In this document: positions 41,706 to 50,803 of the stretch, one piece after another | How the letters are laid out: each line of letters begins with the position of its first letter | Position numbering within the stretch: the stretch's first letter is position 1 | From: JAGOCV01 sp049445855 | Lineage (GTDB): Bacteria; Pseudomonadota; Gammaproteobacteria; Burkholderiales; Burkholderiaceae_C | Reading direction: 5' to 3' | Length of the DNA stretch: 64,000 bases | Assembly: GCF_049445855.1 (NCBI RefSeq) | Contig: NZ_JBMSDV010000003.1 | Coordinates: 647,572-711,571, forward strand | The notes under the pieces: model-generated | Databases searched by the model: none | The model's input: the letters and a program-made list of their open reading frames with translations, nothing else | Told to the model about the DNA's origin: nothing | Program-made: the position numbers and the translations under genes

Positions 41706-42290
41706 ATGCAGAAGAACATCGTCATCCTCATCTCTGGCGCGGGCTCCAACATGGAAGCCATCGTGCGCGCCGCACGGCGGGGCCGCTGGGCCGAGCGCTT
41801 CGGCGCGAAGGTTTGCGCGGTCATCAGCAACCGCCCCGATGCCGCGGGGCTGGCGGGTGCGCGCGGGGAGGGCATCGCGACGGAGGTCGTCGATCACAAG
41901 GCGTATGAGGGGCGCGATGCATTCGATGCCGCGCTGATCGCAGCCATCGACAGGCACACGCCCGCGCTCGTGGTGCTGGCTGGCTTCATGCGCATCCTCA
42001 CACCTGCTTTCGTTGCGCACTACGAGGGGCGGCTGGTCAACATCCATCCGTCGCTGCTGCCGGCATTCCCCGGACTGAAGACGCACGAGCGCGCCATCGA
42101 GGCCGGGTGTCGTTTTGCCGGGGCGACGGTGCACCGTGTCACCGCCGATCTGGACCACGGTCCGATCCTGGAGCAGGCCGTCGTGCCTGTGTTGGCCGGC
42201 GACACCGGCGGAACATTGGCCGCACGCGTGCTCACGCAGGAGCACATCATCTATCCGCGCGCCGTGGAGCGGCTGCTGGCAGGTGCCTGA
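41706..42290 (+). CDS. purN: Phosphoribosylglycinamide formyltransferase
   Basis: The 194-residue protein matches GART/PurN: LISGAGSNMEAIV at the start, NIHPSLLPAFPGLKTHE with the catalytic His, and HRVTADLDHGPILEQ with the catalytic Asp. It transfers a formyl group from 10-formyl-THF to GAR in the third step of purine synthesis. It stands alone. Its 3' end overlaps the convergent DUF1653 gene by 40 bases. Confidence 0.96.
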   Translation: MQKNIVILISGAGSNMEAIVRAARRGRWAERFGAKVCAVISNRPDAAGLAGARGEGIATEVVDHKAYEGRDAFDAALIAAIDRHTPALVVLAGFMRILTPAFVAHYEGRLVNIHPSLLPAFPGLKTHERAIEAGCRFAGATVHRVTADLDHGPILEQAVVPVLAGDTGGTLAARVLTQEHIIYPRAVERLLAGA

Positions 42291-42529
42291 TTTCCGGAGA
42301 CGATGCGCAAGAAGCGCGGCTGCTCCACGCCTTCGTGCACGATGGTTTCCAGGAACATGCCCGCCGGCCGCACCCACAGGCCACGGTCCCCGTAGAGCGC
42401 GCGATACAAGGTCATCGGCTCCAGCGATTCGCTGTGCCGTACCGTGTCGATGACTTCGTACATGCCGCCCTTGTAGTGGCGGTAAAGACCTTTCGGCACT
42501 TCGATGAGGGCGGGCAGCGGTTCGCTCAT
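42251..42529 (-). CDS. DUF1653 domain protein
   Basis: From ATG 42529 the protein has 92 residues; ATG 42547 would add six. It has the DUF1653 pattern: GLYRHYKGGMYEVIDTVRHSE, then YRALYGDRGLWVRP and FLETI. The function of DUF1653 is unknown; small proteins with this domain are common across bacteria. The last 40 bases overlap purN in opposite orientation. It is divergent from the RNA methyltransferase gene at 42556, 26 bases away. Confidence 0.85.
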   Translation of the reverse strand: MSEPLPALIEVPKGLYRHYKGGMYEVIDTVRHSESLEPMTLYRALYGDRGLWVRPAGMFLETIVHEGVEQPRFLRIVSGNQAPASSRSTARG

Positions 42530-42555
42530 GGTCAGGGGGTGGGACAATCGGGACC

Positions 42556-43830
42556 ATGCATCCTAAAGCCTTGCTGGAGGCGTGTTCCGATCTCGTCGGC
42601 CTCGTCCTGAAATTCGATCATCCTGCCGACGCCGTGGTGTCGCGCTTCTTCCGCGACCACCGCGAACTGGGGCCGCGCGAGCGGGCCACGCTGGCGGAGA
42701 CCGCCTACACAGTCCTGCGCAAGAAGTTGCTCTTCGATCATCTCTCCCCTTCCGGAACCGGCCCGAAACAACGGCGCATGGCGATCCTGGGTTTTCATGG
42801 CCCGCGCGATTACCTGAAAAGTGCGCTCACAGAGCAGGAACGGAACTGGCTGGATCAGTGCGATGCCGTGAATGTGAAAGACCTGCTCGAGCGCCATCAG
42901 CACAACCTGCCCGAGTGGCTGGTGGGTCCGCTGAAGGCGCAACTGGGCGACGAGGGCTTCTGGGCGCTGGTGGCCAGCCTGGAGCAACCCGCGGCGCTGG
43001 ACTTGCGCGTCAATGCCCTCACCGACAAACGCGCCGATGTCCAGAAGGAACTCAAGCTGGCGGGCATTCCGGCCAGCCTCACGCCTCATTCGCCCTGGGG
43101 CCTGCGTATCGATGGCAAACCGGCGCTGACGAAACTCGATGCGTTCGCCCGTGGCGCCATCGAAGTGCAGGACGAAGGCTCGCAATTGCTGGCGCTTCTG
43201 CTGGACGCCGGACGTGGCGAGATGGTGGTGGATTTCTGCGCCGGTGCCGGTGGCAAGACGCTGGCGATTGGCGCATCCATGCGCAGCACGGGGCGGCTCT
43301 ATGCATTCGACGTGTCCGCACACCGGCTGGACGCCTTGAAGCCGCGCCTGGCACGCAGCAAGTTGTCGAACGTTCATCCGGCCGCCATCGCGCATGAGCG
43401 GGACGACCGCATCAAGCGGCTGGCAGGCAAGATCGACCGTGTGCTGGTGGATGCGCCCTGTTCCGGCCTCGGCACGCTGCGCCGCAACCCGGACCTCAAG
43501 TGGCGCCAGTCACCGCAGGCCATACAGGAAATGACTGCCAAGCAGACGGCGATTCTGCAAAGTGCGGCGCGCCTGCTGAAACCGGGCGGTCGGCTTGTCT
43601 ATGCCACATGCAGCGTCCTGCCGGAGGAAAACGAAGCCATTGCCCAGGCTTTTACGCAGGCGAACCGCGATTTCGAACCCATGGACGCCGCCACGCTGTT
43701 GTCCGATCTCAAGGTGGACGGTGCGGCCGGCCTGTGCAAGGGCCCGTCGAGCGGTGGCGAATATCTGCGCCTGTGGCCCCATATGCACGGGACGGACGGT
43801 TTTTTTGCCGCAGTCTGGCAACGAAAGTAG
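42556..43830 (+). CDS. RsmB/RsmF-type rRNA (cytosine-5) methyltransferase
   Basis: The 424-residue protein has a NusB-like N-terminal region (about 1-110) and a SAM-dependent m5C methyltransferase domain: VVDFCAGAGGKTLAI near 232, motif IV DAPCSGLGTLRRNPDLKW with the catalytic-release Cys, and motif VI YATCSVLPEENE with the nucleophile Cys. It probably methylates a cytosine in 16S rRNA. The single-domain layout is close to RsmB, but the exact target is not certain. Confidence 0.9.
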   Translation: MHPKALLEACSDLVGLVLKFDHPADAVVSRFFRDHRELGPRERATLAETAYTVLRKKLLFDHLSPSGTGPKQRRMAILGFHGPRDYLKSALTEQERNWLDQCDAVNVKDLLERHQHNLPEWLVGPLKAQLGDEGFWALVASLEQPAALDLRVNALTDKRADVQKELKLAGIPASLTPHSPWGLRIDGKPALTKLDAFARGAIEVQDEGSQLLALLLDAGRGEMVVDFCAGAGGKTLAIGASMRSTGRLYAFDVSAHRLDALKPRLARSKLSNVHPAAIAHERDDRIKRLAGKIDRVLVDAPCSGLGTLRRNPDLKWRQSPQAIQEMTAKQTAILQSAARLLKPGGRLVYATCSVLPEENEAIAQAFTQANRDFEPMDAATLLSDLKVDGAAGLCKGPSSGGEYLRLWPHMHGTDGFFAAVWQRK

Positions 43831-43992
43831 TCCTGCGGCCGTTGAAAGATGCGGCAGCAGGCGGCGGGTCACTGAAATGGCCCGAATTAGAGGGGAAATA
43901 CTCCTGTTACAGGGGCTAAAGACCTAAAATGCTTGCAAACCATGAACACAGCACCAGATCACCCTGTCTGTCGTTGAGGAAACCTGAACCCT

Positions 43993-45207
43993 ATGCTGCT
44001 ACCTGACTGGGCCGTGCTGAACGCGGCAATCGACTGGCTCGCCAATGGTCTGTGGGACCTGCGGTGGTGGCAGATCGTCCTCTACACGCTGGCGACGACG
44101 CACGTCACCATCGCGGCGGTCACGATCTTCCTTCACCGCACCCAGGCACACCGCGCCATGGACCTCGGCCCGATCCCGTCACACTTCTTCCGCTTCTGGC
44201 TGTGGGTCGGCACGGGCATGGTGACCAAGGAGTGGGTCGCCATCCACCGCAAGCACCACGCCAAGTGCGAGACCGAGGACGATCCGCACAGCCCGCAGAC
44301 GCGGGGCATCGACACTGTGCTGTGGCGCGGTGCGGAACTTTATCGCGCGGAAGCCAAGAACAAGGAAACCATGGTCAAGTTCGGCCATGGGACGCCTGAC
44401 GACTGGATGGAGCGCAACGTCTATACGCGCTTTGGCTGGCAGGGTGTCGGCCTGATGCTCATTCTTGATCTCGCACTGTTCGGCGCCGTCGGCGCTGCGG
44501 TGTGGGCCGTGCAGATGCTCTGGATTCCCATCACCGCGGCCGGCATCATCAACGGCATCGGCCACTACTGGGGCTATCGCAATTTCGAAGCGGCGGACGC
44601 CAGCACCAACATTTCTCCCGTCGGTTTCATCATCGGCGGCGAAGAACTGCACAACAACCACCACACCTACCCGACGTCGGCCAAATTCTCGGTCAAGCCG
44701 TACGAGTTCGACATCGGCTGGGCTTACATCAGTCTGTTCCAGAAACTGGGCTGGGCCAAGGTCAAGAAGACGCCCCCGAAGCTCCAACTGGGGGATATCA
44801 AGCCCGTGGCGGACGAGAAGACGCTCGAGGCAGTGATCGCCAACCGCTATGAGGTCATGGCGGGCTATGCGCGCGAAATGCGCCGTGCCTGCAAGGACGA
44901 AATTGCCGTGGTGAAAGCGCGCGGCGCCGATTTGTCGGTGCTGAAGGCCGCCAGGCGCTGGATGCACCGTGACGACGACAAGGTGCCGGCAGCTGCCCGT
45001 CCGCACCTCGCACAGGCCCGTGCGGACCATCCGGTGCTGGACAAGATGATGACCATGCGCGAAGAACTGCGCCAGATGTGGCTGAACACCTCGCACTCGC
45101 GCGAGCAACTGGCTGCGGATCTGCAGGCCTGGTGTCATCGCGCCGAAGAAAGCGGCATTGCCGCGCTTCGGGAGTTCTCCATGCGCCTGCGTTCTGCGCA
45201 TGCCTGA
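43993..45207 (+). CDS. Delta-9-type acyl desaturase
   Basis: The 404-residue protein has the three histidine boxes of membrane desaturases: HRTQAHR near residue 45, HRKHHAKCE near 84 and HNNHHTYP near 220, between predicted membrane segments. This is the type that puts a double bond into saturated acyl chains with a diiron centre. The C-terminal 130 residues form a long charged helical extension absent from short desaturases. The gene ends before a strong bidirectional terminator. Confidence 0.9.
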   Translation: MLLPDWAVLNAAIDWLANGLWDLRWWQIVLYTLATTHVTIAAVTIFLHRTQAHRAMDLGPIPSHFFRFWLWVGTGMVTKEWVAIHRKHHAKCETEDDPHSPQTRGIDTVLWRGAELYRAEAKNKETMVKFGHGTPDDWMERNVYTRFGWQGVGLMLILDLALFGAVGAAVWAVQMLWIPITAAGIINGIGHYWGYRNFEAADASTNISPVGFIIGGEELHNNHHTYPTSAKFSVKPYEFDIGWAYISLFQKLGWAKVKKTPPKLQLGDIKPVADEKTLEAVIANRYEVMAGYAREMRRACKDEIAVVKARGADLSVLKAARRWMHRDDDKVPAAARPHLAQARADHPVLDKMMTMREELRQMWLNTSHSREQLAADLQAWCHRAEESGIAALREFSMRLRSAHA

Positions 45208-45253
45208 TCAAGCCTGAACTGGGCCGCCCCCTCTTCTTGAGGGCCGGCAATGA

Positions 45254-45278
45254 AAAAGCCCCGCAGTGCGGGGCTTTT
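45254..45278. terminator. Bidirectional terminator between desaturase and rpmG
   Basis: A perfect 11-base-pair stem AAAAGCCCCGC/GCGGGGCTTTT with the loop AGT is flanked by A- and T-runs on both sides, so it can end transcription of both convergent genes. Confidence 0.9.
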
Positions 45279-45298
45279 CTGTTCAAGGAACCGCCGAA

Positions 45299-45469
45299 TT
45301 ACTTCAGCTTGATTTCCTTGTATTCGACATGCTTGCGAGCCTTGGGGTCGAACTTCATGATCGACATCTTCTCGGGCATGGTCTTCTTGTTCTTGCTGGT
45401 CGTGTAGAAGTGACCGGTGCCGGCCGTGGATTCCAGCTTGATCTTTTCGCGTCCGCCTTTGCTTGCCAT
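45299..45469 (-). CDS. rpmG: 50S ribosomal protein L33
   Basis: The 56-residue protein begins MASKGGREKIKL and contains FYTTSKNKK and MKFDPKARKHV, the full L33 pattern. It lacks the zinc-binding Cys pairs of the C+ form, so it is the C- type. It is the second gene of the rpmB-rpmG operon, 11 bases after rpmB. Confidence 0.97.
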   Translation of the reverse strand: MASKGGREKIKLESTAGTGHFYTTSKNKKTMPEKMSIMKFDPKARKHVEYKEIKLK

Positions 45470-45480
45470 GTTCGTGCTCC

Positions 45481-45714
45481 TTAAGCTTGGCCGCGTGCGC
45501 GCAGGTCTGCGAGCACGGCGTCGATGCCATTCTTGTCGATCAGGCGCAGTGCAGCGCTCGAAACACGCAGGCGAACCCAGCGGTTTTCGGTCTCGACCCA
45601 GAAGCGGCGATATTGCAGGTTCGGCATGAACCGGCGCTTGGTTTTGTTGTTGGCGTGGGAAACGTTGTTTCCGACCATCGGGCCTTTGCCCGTTACTTCG
45701 CAGACGCGTGCCAT
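45481..45714 (-). CDS. rpmB: 50S ribosomal protein L28
   Basis: The 77-residue protein starts MARVCEVTGKGPMVGNNVSH and ends with a lysine- and arginine-rich tail, the complete L28 sequence. It is cotranscribed with rpmG from a promoter at 45834-45862. Confidence 0.97.
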   Translation of the reverse strand: MARVCEVTGKGPMVGNNVSHANNKTKRRFMPNLQYRRFWVETENRWVRLRVSSAALRLIDKNGIDAVLADLRARGQA

Positions 45715-45833
45715 TTCAGCACTCCTTCAAACCGGCCTGTCTCCCGGCGCGACTGCAGGTCGCTCGAGTGACTGGCCTCACCTCGCCACTTCGGGGGCGG
45801 TGACCGGCTGGCGCAATCCCAGCAAAGCCGTCG

Positions 45834-45862
45834 ATTATAGCGCGAAAGCCAGACCACAGCAA
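45834..45862 (-). promoter_or_regulatory. Promoter of rpmB-rpmG
   Basis: A perfect -10 TATAAT (45839-45834) stands 17 bases after TTGCTG (45862-45857), three matches to the -35. The start would be near 45827, leaving a leader of about 112 bases before rpmB. Confidence 0.7.
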
Positions 45863-45897
45863 AAGCGACCATGGTCGCCTCGGGAAAGGTCAGCCAG

Positions 45898-46848
45898 TCA
45901 GTTGTTTTCCAGGAAGCGCTGCGCATCGAGGGCCGCCATGCAGCCGGTTCCGGCGCTGGTGATGGCCTGGCGGTACACGTGATCCTGGACGTCGCCGGCG
46001 GCGAAAACACCCGGCACGCTGGTCATCGTGGCGAAACCCTGCAGACCCGAGCGGGTGACGATGTAACCGTCCTTCATGTCCAGCTGGCCCTGGAAAATCT
46101 CGGTGTTGGGGCGATGGCCGATGGCGATGAAGCAACCCTTCACGTCCACCACTTCAGTGGCGCCGGTCTTGGTGCTCTTGAGGCGGATACCCGTCACACC
46201 GGTCTGATCGCCCAGCACCTCGTCCAGCGTGGCGTCCAGTTTCAGGGCGATCTTGCCTTCGCGGACCTTGTCCATGACCTTGTCGATCAGGATGGCCTCG
46301 GCCTTGAACTTGTCGCGGCGATGGACCAGATACACCTTGCTGGCGATGTTGGAGAGGTACAGCGCTTCTTCCACGGCCGTGTTGCCGCCACCGACCACGC
46401 TGCAGATCTGGTCGCGGTAGAAGAACCCGTCGCAGGTGGCGCAGGCAGAGATGCCCTTGCCCATGAACGCGGTTTCGGACGGCAGGCCCAGGTACTGTGC
46501 AGACGCACCGGTCGCCAGGATCAGCGTGTCGCAGGTGTAAGTGCCGCTGTCGCCCTTGAGCGTGAACGGACGCTTGCTGAAGTCGACTTCGTTGATGTGG
46601 TCGAACACGATCTCGGTCTTGAAGCGCTCTGCATGCTCGAGAAAACGCTGCATGAGTTCAGGGCCCTGCACGCCGTGGACGTCTGCGGGCCAGTTGTCCA
46701 CTTCCGTGGTCGTCATGAGCTGGCCACCTTGTGCAATGCCGGTGATCAGCACCGGGTTGAGGTTGGCACGGGCCGCGTACACGGCAGCCGTGTAGCCAGC
46801 GGGGCCGGAACCGAGGATCAGGACTTTGGCGTGTTTGTTGTCAGACAT
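45898..46848 (-). CDS. trxB: Thioredoxin reductase
   Basis: The start is ATG 46848; a longer in-frame start lies upstream. The 316-residue protein has the FAD motif GSGPAGYTAAVYAARA, the redox disulfide CATC in SACATCDGFFY, and an NAD(P)H motif VGGGNTAVEEALYL. It reduces thioredoxin with NADPH. It is divergent from the Crp-type regulator. The order trxB, regulator, ftsK is shared by many Burkholderiales. Confidence 0.97.
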   Translation of the reverse strand: MSDNKHAKVLILGSGPAGYTAAVYAARANLNPVLITGIAQGGQLMTTTEVDNWPADVHGVQGPELMQRFLEHAERFKTEIVFDHINEVDFSKRPFTLKGDSGTYTCDTLILATGASAQYLGLPSETAFMGKGISACATCDGFFYRDQICSVVGGGNTAVEEALYLSNIASKVYLVHRRDKFKAEAILIDKVMDKVREGKIALKLDATLDEVLGDQTGVTGIRLKSTKTGATEVVDVKGCFIAIGHRPNTEIFQGQLDMKDGYIVTRSGLQGFATMTSVPGVFAAGDVQDHVYRQAITSAGTGCMAALDAQRFLENN

Positions 46849-46999
46849 GGTAAAAATGCCAGGGCGAGTGCTGGCTCCGTGTACATTTTGGGATGGAAGC
46901 TGGAGTATCAACCTTGCGGCCGGGCCTGGAGGTTTGCTTTATCAATCAGTGCGATTGTAAGAAGCCATCGCACCACACATACACGCTGGGGGATAAGAG

Positions 47000-47674
47000 A
47001 TGTCGATGTTGTCCAACCTGGAGTTGATTCGACGGGTGCCGCTGTTCTCGATGCTGACGGCGGCGCAGGCCGAATCGGTGGCAGGTGCCATCGTCAAGCG
47101 GCGCTTCAAGCGCGGCGAATTCATCGTCGAACAGGGCAAGAAGTCCAACGCGCTGTTCATCCTCCTCACGGGCCGTGCCCGCGTGATGACGTCCGATTCA
47201 CGCGGTCGCGAAGTGATCCTCGCGACCCTGCACCCCGGTGACCATGTGGGCGAAATGAGCCTCATCGACAACGAGCCGCATTCCGCCACCGTCCGTGCCG
47301 AAGTGCAAACCGATGTGTTGACGTTGGGTCGCACCGAATTCGCGCGCTGCCTCCCCGAAAACACCTCGATGGCCTACGCCGTGATGCGCGGACTTGTGCA
47401 GCGCCTGCGCCATGCCGACCGCAAGATCGAATCGCTCGCGCTGATGGACGTGTACGGCCGCGTCGCCCGTGCGCTGCTCGAGTTCGCCGTGCCCGATGCC
47501 GAGGGCGAACTCGTCATCCGCGACAAGATTTCCCGCCAGGACATCGCCAAGATGGTGGGGGCCTCTCGCGAAATGGTAAGCCGCGTCATGAAGGACCTGG
47601 AGGAGCGCGGTTTCATCGAGAATCGGGACGATGGCGCGCTGCTGGTGAAGGAGCGCCTGTCCGCCTTGGGCTGA
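47000..47674 (+). CDS. Crp/Fnr family transcriptional regulator
   Basis: The 224-residue protein has an N-terminal cyclic-nucleotide-binding fold (about 8-125, with GDHVGEMSLIDNEPHSATVRA) and a C-terminal winged helix (ISRQDIAKMVGASREMVSRVMKDL). The Fnr cysteines for a 4Fe-4S cluster are missing, so it is not an oxygen sensor of that kind. Its neighbours suggest a role in redox or growth regulation but no target is seen in the window. Confidence 0.92.
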   Translation: MSMLSNLELIRRVPLFSMLTAAQAESVAGAIVKRRFKRGEFIVEQGKKSNALFILLTGRARVMTSDSRGREVILATLHPGDHVGEMSLIDNEPHSATVRAEVQTDVLTLGRTEFARCLPENTSMAYAVMRGLVQRLRHADRKIESLALMDVYGRVARALLEFAVPDAEGELVIRDKISRQDIAKMVGASREMVSRVMKDLEERGFIENRDDGALLVKERLSALG

Positions 47675-47723
47675 TCGTGATCGCCCGGTTGCTCCGGGTC
47701 GTTCTGCGGGCACCTGTTTCTGT

Positions 47724-50069
47724 ATGACTTATTCGCTGAACACCCTGTCTTCCTCATCGTCCTCTTCCGCGCCGCAGCGTGCCGGCGCCGTCCGCTTCGC
47801 CAGCGAAATCGGTCTCATCCTGGGATTCGTCGCTCTCGTTTTCTGGTTCCTGGCCATGGTCAGCCATTCCGCGGCGGATGCTGCGTTTTCCACTTCCGGT
47901 GGTGGCAGTGCATTGCGCAATTGGGGTGGCCGCATCGGCGCCTGGCTGGCGGACGCGAGTTACTACCTTCTCGGCTTTTCGACGTGGTGGTGTCTGGCAG
48001 CGGGGCTTCGTGCGTGGCTGTCGGCCCTGGCCAACTGGATGCGTGGCGACACGGTCGTGCAAGTCGACGGTCGCACGCAGGCGTCACCGCAGAGACCCAG
48101 CCGCTGGGGCTTCTGGCTGGGCCTGGCGCTGCTGCTTGCCGCCAGTTGCGCACTCGAGTGGGCCCGCCTTTACCGGCTGGAACCGCGTCTGCCCGGCCAT
48201 GCCGGCGGGGTACTCGGTTATCTGGTGGGGCCGTTCGCCGTGAAGTGGCTGGGCTTCACCGGCGCGGGCCTCGTGAGCATTGCGCTGGGCGTGATCGGCG
48301 CGGCGCTCGTGTTCCGCTTTTCCTGGAGCCATGTGGCGGAGCATCTGGGTAGCTGGGTTTACTCGCTGATCGAGACGCGCCGGGACCGACGTGAGATGGC
48401 CGAGGACATCGCCATCGGCAAGCAGGCTGCGCGCGAGCGCGAGGAGGTCGTGCTGGTGGAACGCGTGGAGATCGAGGAGCATCACCCCACACCGGTGCTG
48501 ATCGAGCCTGTTCTCGTCGAAGTGCCCAAGAGCGAACGCGTGGCCAAGGAGCGCCAGAAGCCGCTGTTCACCGAGCTGCCCGACAGCAAGCTGCCACAGG
48601 TCGATCTGCTCGACGGTGCGCAGGCGCGGCAGGAAACGGTGTCGCCCGAGACGCTGGAGATGACCAGCCGCCTCATCGAGAAGAAGCTCAAGGACTTCGG
48701 TGTCGAAGTGCGCGTGGTGGCGGCGGCACCCGGGCCGGTGATCACGCGCTACGAGATCGAACCGGCCACTGGCGTGAAGGGCTCGCAGATCGTGAACCTC
48801 GCGAAAGACCTGGCGCGTTCCCTCTCGCTGGTGTCCATCCGCGTGATCGAGACGATTCCCGGCAAGAACTACATGGCCCTCGAGTTGCCGAACGCCAAGC
48901 GCCAGTCCATCAAGCTCAGCGAGATCCTGGGCTCACAGGTCTACAACGAAGCCAGATCGATGTTGACCATGGGCCTGGGCAAGGACATCGTGGGCAACCC
49001 GGTGGTGGCCGATCTCGCCAAGATGCCGCACGTGCTGGTGGCCGGTACCACGGGTTCGGGCAAGTCGGTGGGTATCAACGCGATGATCCTGTCGCTGCTC
49101 TACAAGGCTGAAGCCCGCGACGTGCGCCTGTTGATGATCGATCCGAAGATGCTGGAAATGTCGGTCTATGAAGGCATCCCGCACCTGCTGGCGCCTGTGG
49201 TCACCGACATGCGCCAGGCCGCGCACGGCCTGAACTGGTGCGTGGCCGAGATGGAGCGCCGCTACAAGCTCATGAGCAAGCTGGGCGTGCGCAACCTCGG
49301 CGGCTACAACAACAAGATCGACGACGCCAAAGCCAGGGGCGAGTTCATCTACAACCCGTTCAGCCTGACGCCGGACTCACCCGAGCCGCTGGAGCGCCTG
49401 CCGCACATCGTCGTCGTCATCGATGAACTGGCCGACCTGATGATGGTGGTGGGCAAGAAGATCGAAGAGCTCATCGCCCGGCTCGCACAGAAGGCGCGCG
49501 CGGCCGGCATCCATCTCATCCTGGCGACGCAACGCCCGAGCGTGGACGTGATCACCGGCCTCATCAAGGCCAACATACCGACGCGCATCGCGTTCCAGGT
49601 GAGCAGCAAGATCGACAGCCGCACCATCCTCGACCAGATGGGAGCCGAGGCGCTGCTCGGCATGGGCGACATGCTCTACATGGCCAGCGGCACGGGCCTT
49701 CCGGTCCGCGTGCACGGTGCTTTCGTCAGCGACGACGAGGTCCATCGTGTCGTCGCGTACCTGAAGGAACAAGGGGGGGAGCCGAACTACATCGAAGGCG
49801 TCCTCGAAGGTGGCACTGTCGATGGAGAAGATGGCGACCTGCTGGGCGAAGGCGGTGGCAGCGGTGGCGAGAAGGACCCCATGTACGACCAGGCCGTGGA
49901 GGTCGTCCTCAAGAACCGGAAGGCCAGCATTTCGCTGGTGCAGCGCCACCTGAAGATCGGCTACAACCGTGCGGCGCGACTCGTCGAGGACATGGAAAAG
50001 GCCGGGCTTGTGAGCGCGATGAGCGGCAGCGGCCAGCGCGAAATCCTCGTGCCTGCCCGGGCAGAGTAA
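47724..50069 (+). CDS. ftsK: DNA translocase FtsK
   Basis: The 781-residue protein has an N-terminal region with four membrane segments (about 25-205), a short acidic linker, and the alpha/beta motor with Walker A AGTTGSGKSVG near 440 and Walker B VVVIDELADLMMV near 558. The C-terminal winged-helix gamma domain (about 715-779) reads KOPS sites. The linker is much shorter than in the E. coli protein. It couples chromosome segregation to division at the septum. It is followed by lolA. Confidence 0.96.
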   Translation: MTYSLNTLSSSSSSSAPQRAGAVRFASEIGLILGFVALVFWFLAMVSHSAADAAFSTSGGGSALRNWGGRIGAWLADASYYLLGFSTWWCLAAGLRAWLSALANWMRGDTVVQVDGRTQASPQRPSRWGFWLGLALLLAASCALEWARLYRLEPRLPGHAGGVLGYLVGPFAVKWLGFTGAGLVSIALGVIGAALVFRFSWSHVAEHLGSWVYSLIETRRDRREMAEDIAIGKQAAREREEVVLVERVEIEEHHPTPVLIEPVLVEVPKSERVAKERQKPLFTELPDSKLPQVDLLDGAQARQETVSPETLEMTSRLIEKKLKDFGVEVRVVAAAPGPVITRYEIEPATGVKGSQIVNLAKDLARSLSLVSIRVIETIPGKNYMALELPNAKRQSIKLSEILGSQVYNEARSMLTMGLGKDIVGNPVVADLAKMPHVLVAGTTGSGKSVGINAMILSLLYKAEARDVRLLMIDPKMLEMSVYEGIPHLLAPVVTDMRQAAHGLNWCVAEMERRYKLMSKLGVRNLGGYNNKIDDAKARGEFIYNPFSLTPDSPEPLERLPHIVVVIDELADLMMVVGKKIEELIARLAQKARAAGIHLILATQRPSVDVITGLIKANIPTRIAFQVSSKIDSRTILDQMGAEALLGMGDMLYMASGTGLPVRVHGAFVSDDEVHRVVAYLKEQGGEPNYIEGVLEGGTVDGEDGDLLGEGGGSGGEKDPMYDQAVEVVLKNRKASISLVQRHLKIGYNRAARLVEDMEKAGLVSAMSGSGQREILVPARAE

Positions 50070-50141
50070 ACAATTTGAAACGGGCTGTGGCCGAACTCGG
50101 GCCACGATCGACGTTCAAAAACAGCGAACACATCAAGCAAG

Positions 50142-50795
50142 ATGAAGACAGCAGCCGGTTATCTTTCCTTTTTCACCGTTGCGCTGGCATTGGGCGTGGC
50201 TTCATCGCCGGCGCGGGCAAACGGTCTGGACGTACTCGAGGAATTCCTGCGCAGCGCGAAGACGGGGCGTGCGGAGTTCACGCAGGTCGTCACGGCACCG
50301 GTGAAGGACGGACAGACTGCCCGTACGAAAACCTCCTCTGGCACGTTCGAATTCCAGCGGCCAGGGCGCTTCCGTTTCGCATACAGCAAGCCGTTCGCAC
50401 AGGTCATCGTGGCTGACGGCAAGACGCTGTGGCTGCACGATGTGGACCTCAACCAGGTGACCGTGCGCCAGCAGGCCCAGGCGCTCGGCGCCACGCCGGC
50501 TGCCATCCTGGCCTCTGCATCGAGCATCCAGGCCCTGCAGGCCGACTTCACGCTCACTGCCGCGCCCGATGCGGAAGGCCTGCAGTGGGCAACGGCCACG
50601 CCCAAGGCGAAGGACGGACAGGTCCAAAGCGTGAAGGTCGGATTCCGCGGAAAGGAACTCGCCGCGCTCGACATCCTGGACAGCTTCGGCCAGCGTTCGC
50701 GTCTCACGTTCAGCAAGGTTGAACTGAATCCGCAACTTCCGGCGGGTGCCTTCGACTTCAAGACGCCGACGGGTGCCGACGTGCTGCGCCAGTGA
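50142..50795 (+). CDS. lolA: Outer-membrane lipoprotein carrier protein
   Basis: The 217-residue protein has a signal peptide ending near ARAN and the LolA fold: EFTQVVT, then SSGTFEFQRPGRFRFAYSKP, and LWLHDVDLNQVTVR. It carries lipoproteins from the inner-membrane LolCDE to the outer-membrane LolB. It follows ftsK by 72 bases on the same strand, the common betaproteobacterial order. Confidence 0.94.
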   Translation: MKTAAGYLSFFTVALALGVASSPARANGLDVLEEFLRSAKTGRAEFTQVVTAPVKDGQTARTKTSSGTFEFQRPGRFRFAYSKPFAQVIVADGKTLWLHDVDLNQVTVRQQAQALGATPAAILASASSIQALQADFTLTAAPDAEGLQWATATPKAKDGQVQSVKVGFRGKELAALDILDSFGQRSRLTFSKVELNPQLPAGAFDFKTPTGADVLRQ

Positions 50796-50803
50796 GTGCA
50801 GTG

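Noticed and set aside
43831..43992. TAAAAT as a promoter for the desaturase gene
   Set aside because: No matching -35 at a usual distance, so I cannot support it.
45741..45833. Possible tRNA in the GC-rich gap near rpmB
   Set aside because: No cloverleaf or anticodon arm with TTCRA-type T-loop could be found; the gap is explained by the rpmB promoter and leader.
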